64,000 nucleotides of DNA, taken from contig CM035422.1 in assembly GCA_020310875.1 (NCBI GenBank), forward strand, positions 55,611,906 through 55,675,905, written 5' to 3'. Below, piece by piece: positions 59,532 through 64,000 of the stretch (its first letter is position 1; each line of letters begins with the position of its first letter). The notes under the pieces are model-generated. The model made no database searches, was not told the origin of the DNA, and was given only the letters and a program-made list of their open reading frames with translations. Made by a program: the position numbers and the translations under genes. The DNA is from Ceratopteris richardii (lineage: Eukaryota; Streptophyta; Polypodiopsida; Polypodiales; Pteridaceae).

Positions 59532-59692
59532 GGGCTGTTCATGGTCCTCTTAGTATGAGATAATTGATAAGAATATGTACCTCTTAGTCCACTGAAGTAG
59601 TACTGTCGACACTGGAATATTGCTCTCCAACTGCAATATATCTTCTCCTATGCTCAAATCTCCTTGGAGGTCCCACCATGCGTGCCAAATTT

Positions 59693-60720
59693 TGTTGGGG
59701 GATTCTTGGACAAGAAGGGATTTGAGTGTTTGTAAGAGAAATAGGTAAGACAAAAGAGAAAATACACACTGGAAGCCTCTGTCGATTGATTACAATAAGA
59801 CAAATACAATATTGAAGCATAATACAAGCCAATGCTTCTGTGCAAAATCCCACAGAGGGCTCAATTACAAGATACCAAATACCCAAGGGACTTGTTGTTG
59901 TCGGCCTCCTCTGCACCAAACCTCCACCTTCTCCAAGCCTGCACTTGTGCACACCTTGCACGAAGCTTCCACTAAGGGGGAGGGATGGGTACCTTCTGTC
60001 GGCACGCGCACACTTCAATAAGACCTTGGGATCTTTGGAAGACTAGCTTAGCACTCCTCTGCACACTTTCTTGGTCACTCTTCATGCACACCTGGCACTT
60101 CACTTCTCTGCATCGCACACTGTGTGTCTCTTGCACTTCTTTCTCTTTCTCCACTTAGACTATGCTCCCCTTGCTTGCTCTAGAATGGTCCAAGAGTAGT
60201 CCTTGCCTTGAGTTGAGTGTCGATTCCGTACACTCCTAACTGCAAGAGTATCTTGGTGCTCACTTTGATGTCCCAAGATTGTCTCTCCAAGTGGCAGCCA
60301 ACGAGTCCCTGTTTTGTCCTGTAGTGACTTTAGGCTAAAAACAAAATTTTTAATTGGGGGGCATACTTTCACCTTTGCGTACGCTGCCGCTTCACATACC
60401 TTCACATTTTCCTTTTAAGTCTTCACTTTTGTACTTAAGAGAGGGTTCACCTGAACCTTCCAAAACACTTTAAACAACACTTTTGAACCTTAGGGAAAAT
60501 AGAGAAATACCTCTGCAACCTACAACCACTTTCTCCAATTCGCCCTTTGTGGACAATACTTGTGCACTACCTGTGCGCTTTGACACTTGCACTTCGAACA
60601 CTTTGACTTTTACCCCTGTTGACTTCGACCTTGACTTTGTTGACTTTTACCTGATTGACTTTGACCTTTTGACTTTGACTGCAGTTGACTTTGATCAATA
60701 TGACATTTATGGGCTCAACA
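59693..60720 (-). repeat. Right (5') LTR of element 7
   Basis: Starts TGTTGAGCCCATAAATGTC and ends CCCCCAACA on minus. Just inside it, TGGCACGCATGGTGGGACC (59687-59669, minus) is a candidate primer site; I cannot name the tRNA. Confidence 0.9.
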
Positions 60721-60725
60721 TGAAC

Positions 60726-61380
60726 ACATTGTCCTAAGTATCCATCTCGTACTCGTTTGTATAGATTGTCGCCAATAAGCGAATAGTCTTGAGCTTCCTG
60801 CTCTAGACTGCTTTATCATGCTAAGGTCATTCCTTGAGGGAAGGTTTTCATCCTCAAGTATGTCACTAAAGATTCACTCCATTCTGGTGTAAGAGACATG
60901 TGATATAATGTAGCATGTTCTATTGGTGGTCTTTCACAACAGACACGGCATTCTTTACACATCTTGGAGACATCTGCTTCTATGGAAGGCCAATATACTC
61001 CTAGTCTTTGCAGAGTCTGCAAGGTACGATATTTCGAATGATGTTGCTTTAATGCACCTACATGTGCTAATTGCAACCAATTCACATGTTCTGATTCATC
61101 TACACAACAAGCAAGAATCTTTTGATTATCTTGTTTATATATACTTCCTGTTATTATCTGATATCTTTGTGACTAGGTAATCTCTCCTTCTTTGATCCTT
61201 ATCGTAGGATTCTTGGGTCCATATGTGAGAATAGGGACAATCGGCTTAGCCCATTCTGGTACTATCTCCAAGTTAAACAAATATGCATCTGGTAATTCAT
61301 CTGCTACTCCTTTAGGAGCTTCTCTTGTGGTTAATCTTGAGAGGTGGTCAGCTTTGAGGTGGGTCTTCCCCTTCCTGACT
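60726..61380 (-). pseudogene. Tandem zinc-binding domains of element 5, right part
   Basis: LQLAHVGALKQHHSKYRTLQ, GVYWPSIEADVSKMCKECRV and EHATLYHMSLTPEWSESLVT form the first H2C2 domain (61085-60830). QEAQDYSLIGDNLYKRVRDG (about 60800-60735) opens the second, which element 7 splits; its remainder is at 53265-53090. Same doubling as in element 3. Confidence 0.78.
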
Positions 61381-62550
61381 ACTACTTCAAAGTCATACCC
61401 ATGAGTAATAGAAACCAACGTATCAGTCGTCCTGTGTTACATGGCTTATTGACTAAGTACAATAATGCTTGGTGATCCGTGAAGAATTTAAACTTATTTG
61501 CCAACAAGTAATGTCTGAATTTCTTTACTGCATAGATCATTCCTAATCCTTCTCGTTCCGTAGTGGTGTAATTTCTTTCTGCTGCACTCAATTGTCTACT
61601 CGTGTACGCTATAGGGAGATCTATATTACCTTCATTCGTGGGTTGTGCCAACACACATCCTATGGCATAGTTGGATGCATCCACATGTACATGGAATGGT
61701 TCATCTGTCCATTCAAACTTGGTCAAAAGAGAGTACAGAGGCTTGGCTATGATTGCATACATGTGTATGAAGTGTCTGTAGTAACCACAATGACCCATAA
61801 ATGCTTGTACCTCTTTTATGTTATTTGGCCTAGGTAGGTCGACAATTACTTTCACCTTTTCTTCATCCGTAGAAATTCCGTTTTTTGACACAATGTATCC
61901 TAGAATTTTGCCTTGTCTGACCATGAAAACGCACTTTTCTGGGTTCAAACAAACTTGATATTCTTGACATTTATCAAACACTTGTCTTAATTCTGGGATA
62001 TGTGTCTGTCTCATATTCGAATGAGTACATATGTCATCGACATAAACTTCCAAATTCTTGCGTAAGAATTCCATAAAAACATGACACATAAGTCGCTCGA
62101 AAGTGGCGAGTGCATTTGTTAGCCCAAATGGCATCACACGAAATGCAAATATGCCCCATTCTATGGCAAAAGCCATCTTGTGTTGAACTTCTGGAGCAAT
62201 GGCTACTTGATTATAGCGTGAGAAACCATCAAGAAAGCTATAAACTTCCTTGCCCGCAACTCTCTCCAATAAATGTTCCGTGATAGGAAGAGGATAACTG
62301 TCTCTGATTGTGGCGGCATTAACTTTTTTAAGTTTAATAGACACACGAAATTTTCCATTCTTCTTGGGCACAACCACAATGGGGGATACCCATTCAATAT
62401 GCTCAATTTCGTAAATGAATCTTGCTTCTATCAAACGATCTATTTCTTCTTTAATCTTAGCAGCGTAGTTATCATTGTATGTGTAGGGTTTCTGTTTCAT
62501 AGGCTTTGCATCTGGAGTCATAGGGATTCTATGGGAGCATATATCTGGGT
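61381..62550 (-). pseudogene. Reverse transcriptase and RNase H of element 5
   Basis: TPDAKPMKQKPYTYNDNYAA, EIEHIEWVSPIVVVPKKNGK, YPLPITEHLLERVAGKEVYS, FAFRVMPFGLTNALATFERL, EVYVDDICTHSN (YVDD near 62040), KILGYIVSKNGISTDEEKVK, then RNase H FHVHVDASNYAIGCVLAQPT, AAERNYTTTEREGLGMIYAV, FTDHQALLYLVNKPCNTGRL. One frame is open for 379 codons. The piece begins abruptly near 62550 with the phrase that precedes RT. Confidence 0.92.
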
Positions 62551-62850
62551 GTCACAATAGCTTATGAGGAGTGAATCTCCTCATAGGAAAAGAGTGCCAC
62601 ATGGCATCACTTGGATGCACTGCTATTTATTATGGTATTTAGAAAGTGAGAGGGACTCAAGAGAAGTCCCCTAAGTGAGTACTCACTGAAGAGAACTCAT
62701 AGAAGAGAAGTCTGCTCGGCGGCTGGGAGGATAGAAGAACGAAATATCTCTATGTGTAGCTCGATGTCTCGCGTGTGAAGCTGAGGCATGAAAAAGAATG
62801 GCGTCCGGCATCAGAATTCAAATAGGCAAAAAGAACTCTATTCTGCAATG
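62551..62850. other. Unassigned stretch between elements 5 and 8, with a short hairpin
   Basis: About 300 bp with no frame. TATGAGGAG (62563-62571) and CTCCTCATA (62577-62585) form a perfect 9-bp inverted repeat with a 5-base loop. It could be remnant of an LTR or a small insertion that replaced the 5' part of element 5. Confidence 0.5.
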
Positions 62851-64000
62851 TCAGGCATAACACACCCGTAGCAATGGCGTTGTACTCATATCATATACCA
62901 GATCGAAATTGCCATGCTCAAAGCCCGGGGTGTTGACATGAGGTGCCTTGACACGTCGGAAGACTTTAAAAATCATTTGCATCATGTCAAAGATTTTGAC
63001 AGTCATATGCGCCGCTATATCGTCCATATGCTTTAATCTAGGGAGCCAGTGGCGAATTGTAGCCATCATGTAGCCAACAGTTGGTAACTCGATGGGTGGC
63101 TTAAAGTAGGGGTAATTCAACCAGTCCTGACACTGCTTATTGTTTTGTACCTTGATAGCAAAGGCAGCGGCGTCGTGGTACTGGTCCCCAACACGGGTTG
63201 TACATTAAATGCAAAGGTGCCTTTACCCATGTACTCATCATTTCTGGATACTTCTGTAGTAAATCTTTCCGCCACTCTGGTTGATAGATCTCTCCTTGCT
63301 GCGCATCTAGTGGCAAATCGTCCTCTTCGAATTGAGTCGCATGCGATGGTTTCTTACCTGTCTCTTTCTCAATGGCTAACTGGTATTCAGCCATTAACAT
63401 AAAATACGGTTTATATTGTAGCTCGTGCCCAGATATGTATCGTCGCGGGGCCAAATGAGCAAAGAATGGAGATTGTAAAATTCTTTCTTCTATCATCGCC
63501 ATGGCATGTAATTGTGCCTCTACTCTAGCTGAGTGCGTTGTTCCAAGTTCCTCAATTGTCTTCATCCACGCGGGGGTCGGGAGTTTGTAAGTCATCTGGC
63601 CTTCAGCCGTGACGCGTCCGCCTGGGATTGGTTGTGGCTCGTACGCCTCTTCAAACGTTTCCTCCACTGGGATGGTGACAGTTTCTTCCTCAGCTGGTAG
63701 CTCAGGTGGGGAATCTGGCCTTGGTGGTGCTTCATATACTGCAATCCTTGATTCAAGGTGTGATACCTGGGCCCGTAATGAGTTGAGTTCCTCTAAGATG
63801 TCAGGAGAGGGGTCCACAAGTGCTGGTATGTCTTGGTGTGCCGGTGCTCGTAACTGGAGTAATTTGTGATCTTCTTTGAGTTTCTGTAACTCCTCGTTCA
63901 TGCGGTCGTATTCATCTAGCAATCTTACATGATCTTCTAGCAGCATCCTCATCTAGTCTGAGGGAATGGCTTTGAACCGACTAGGACTCAAAGGTTGGTC
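62851..64000 (-). pseudogene. Element 8: extra ORF of another gypsy copy, coiled coil and C-terminal domain
   Basis: The frame running from the window edge to 63137 is open over 271 codons: coiled coil (LLDEYDRMNEELQKLKEDHK), PVEETFEEAYEPQPIPGG, TIEELGTTHSARVEAQLHAM, RYISGHELQYKPYFMLMAEY, IYQPEWRKDLLQKYPEMMST, APLHLMYNPCWGPVPRRR. The next piece (63120-62851) continues with YPYFKPPIELPTVGYMMATI, FRRVKAPHVNTPGFEHGNFD and VYDMSTTPLLRVCYA. It is nearly the same protein as in element 5. Upstream parts lie outside the window. Broken, about two interruptions here. Confidence 0.82.

Overview
The window looks like intergenic DNA from a large, repeat-rich land-plant nuclear genome. It is almost wall-to-wall LTR retrotransposons nested in one another, and I found no host gene, tRNA gene, rRNA gene or CRISPR array. 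The plant assignment rests on three things: Ty3/gypsy elements whose primer site (TGGCGCCGTTGCC...) is the tRNA-Asp type used by the plant Athila/Tat (OTA) clade, Ty1/copia pieces with a TGGTATCAGAG primer site, and large non-autonomous LTR elements. The species cannot be named from the sequence; a big-genome gymnosperm, fern or lycophyte fits as well as an angiosperm.

Layout, with element numbers used throughout. Element 1 (1-9218, minus) is a gypsy element cut by the window edge: 5' LTR, primer site, leader minisatellite, gag, protease, RT, RNase H and a first zinc-binding domain. It sits in element 2 (9219-16345, plus), an older relative of which the integrase tail, a second protease-like domain and a large extra ORF remain. 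Element 2 is itself split by a patch of copia debris (about 11900-14905) that includes a 5S-rRNA-like stretch. Element 3 (about 17060-21015 plus, continuing at 33700-28411 minus) is another old relative. Element 4 is inserted in it: its 5' LTR and gag-protease-RT start are at 21016-28410 on plus, while its integrase, second protease, extra ORF and 3' LTR are at 41080-33701 on minus. Both outer ends of element 4 carry the same 5-bp flank (ATAAG), so the block 28411-41080 appears inverted relative to the rest. A copia fragment (41081-42431) follows. Element 5 (about 42432-62550, minus) is a further member, interrupted by element 6 (43253-46028, a non-coding LTR element with perfect TGTGG target duplications) and element 7 (53271-60720, a gag-protease-only LTR element with TGAAC target duplications). 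Element 8 (62851-64000, minus) is the extra ORF of one more member.

The most interesting content is the shared architecture of gypsy elements 1-5 and 8: gag, protease, RT, RNase H, two tandem H2C2 zinc-binding domains, integrase core and tail, then a second retropepsin-like domain, a spacer with repeated I/V-W-V/I-P-K motifs, and a large extra ORF (N-terminal domain, Ser/Thr/Pro-rich and coiled-coil middle, C-terminal domain). Four copies retain the post-integrase module in the same order, which marks it as a lineage trait. All elements are broken fossils in their coding parts. By-eye LTR divergence suggests the order of insertion: element 7 youngest (about 3%), element 4 about 5%, element 6 about 6-7%, elements 2 and 3 older.
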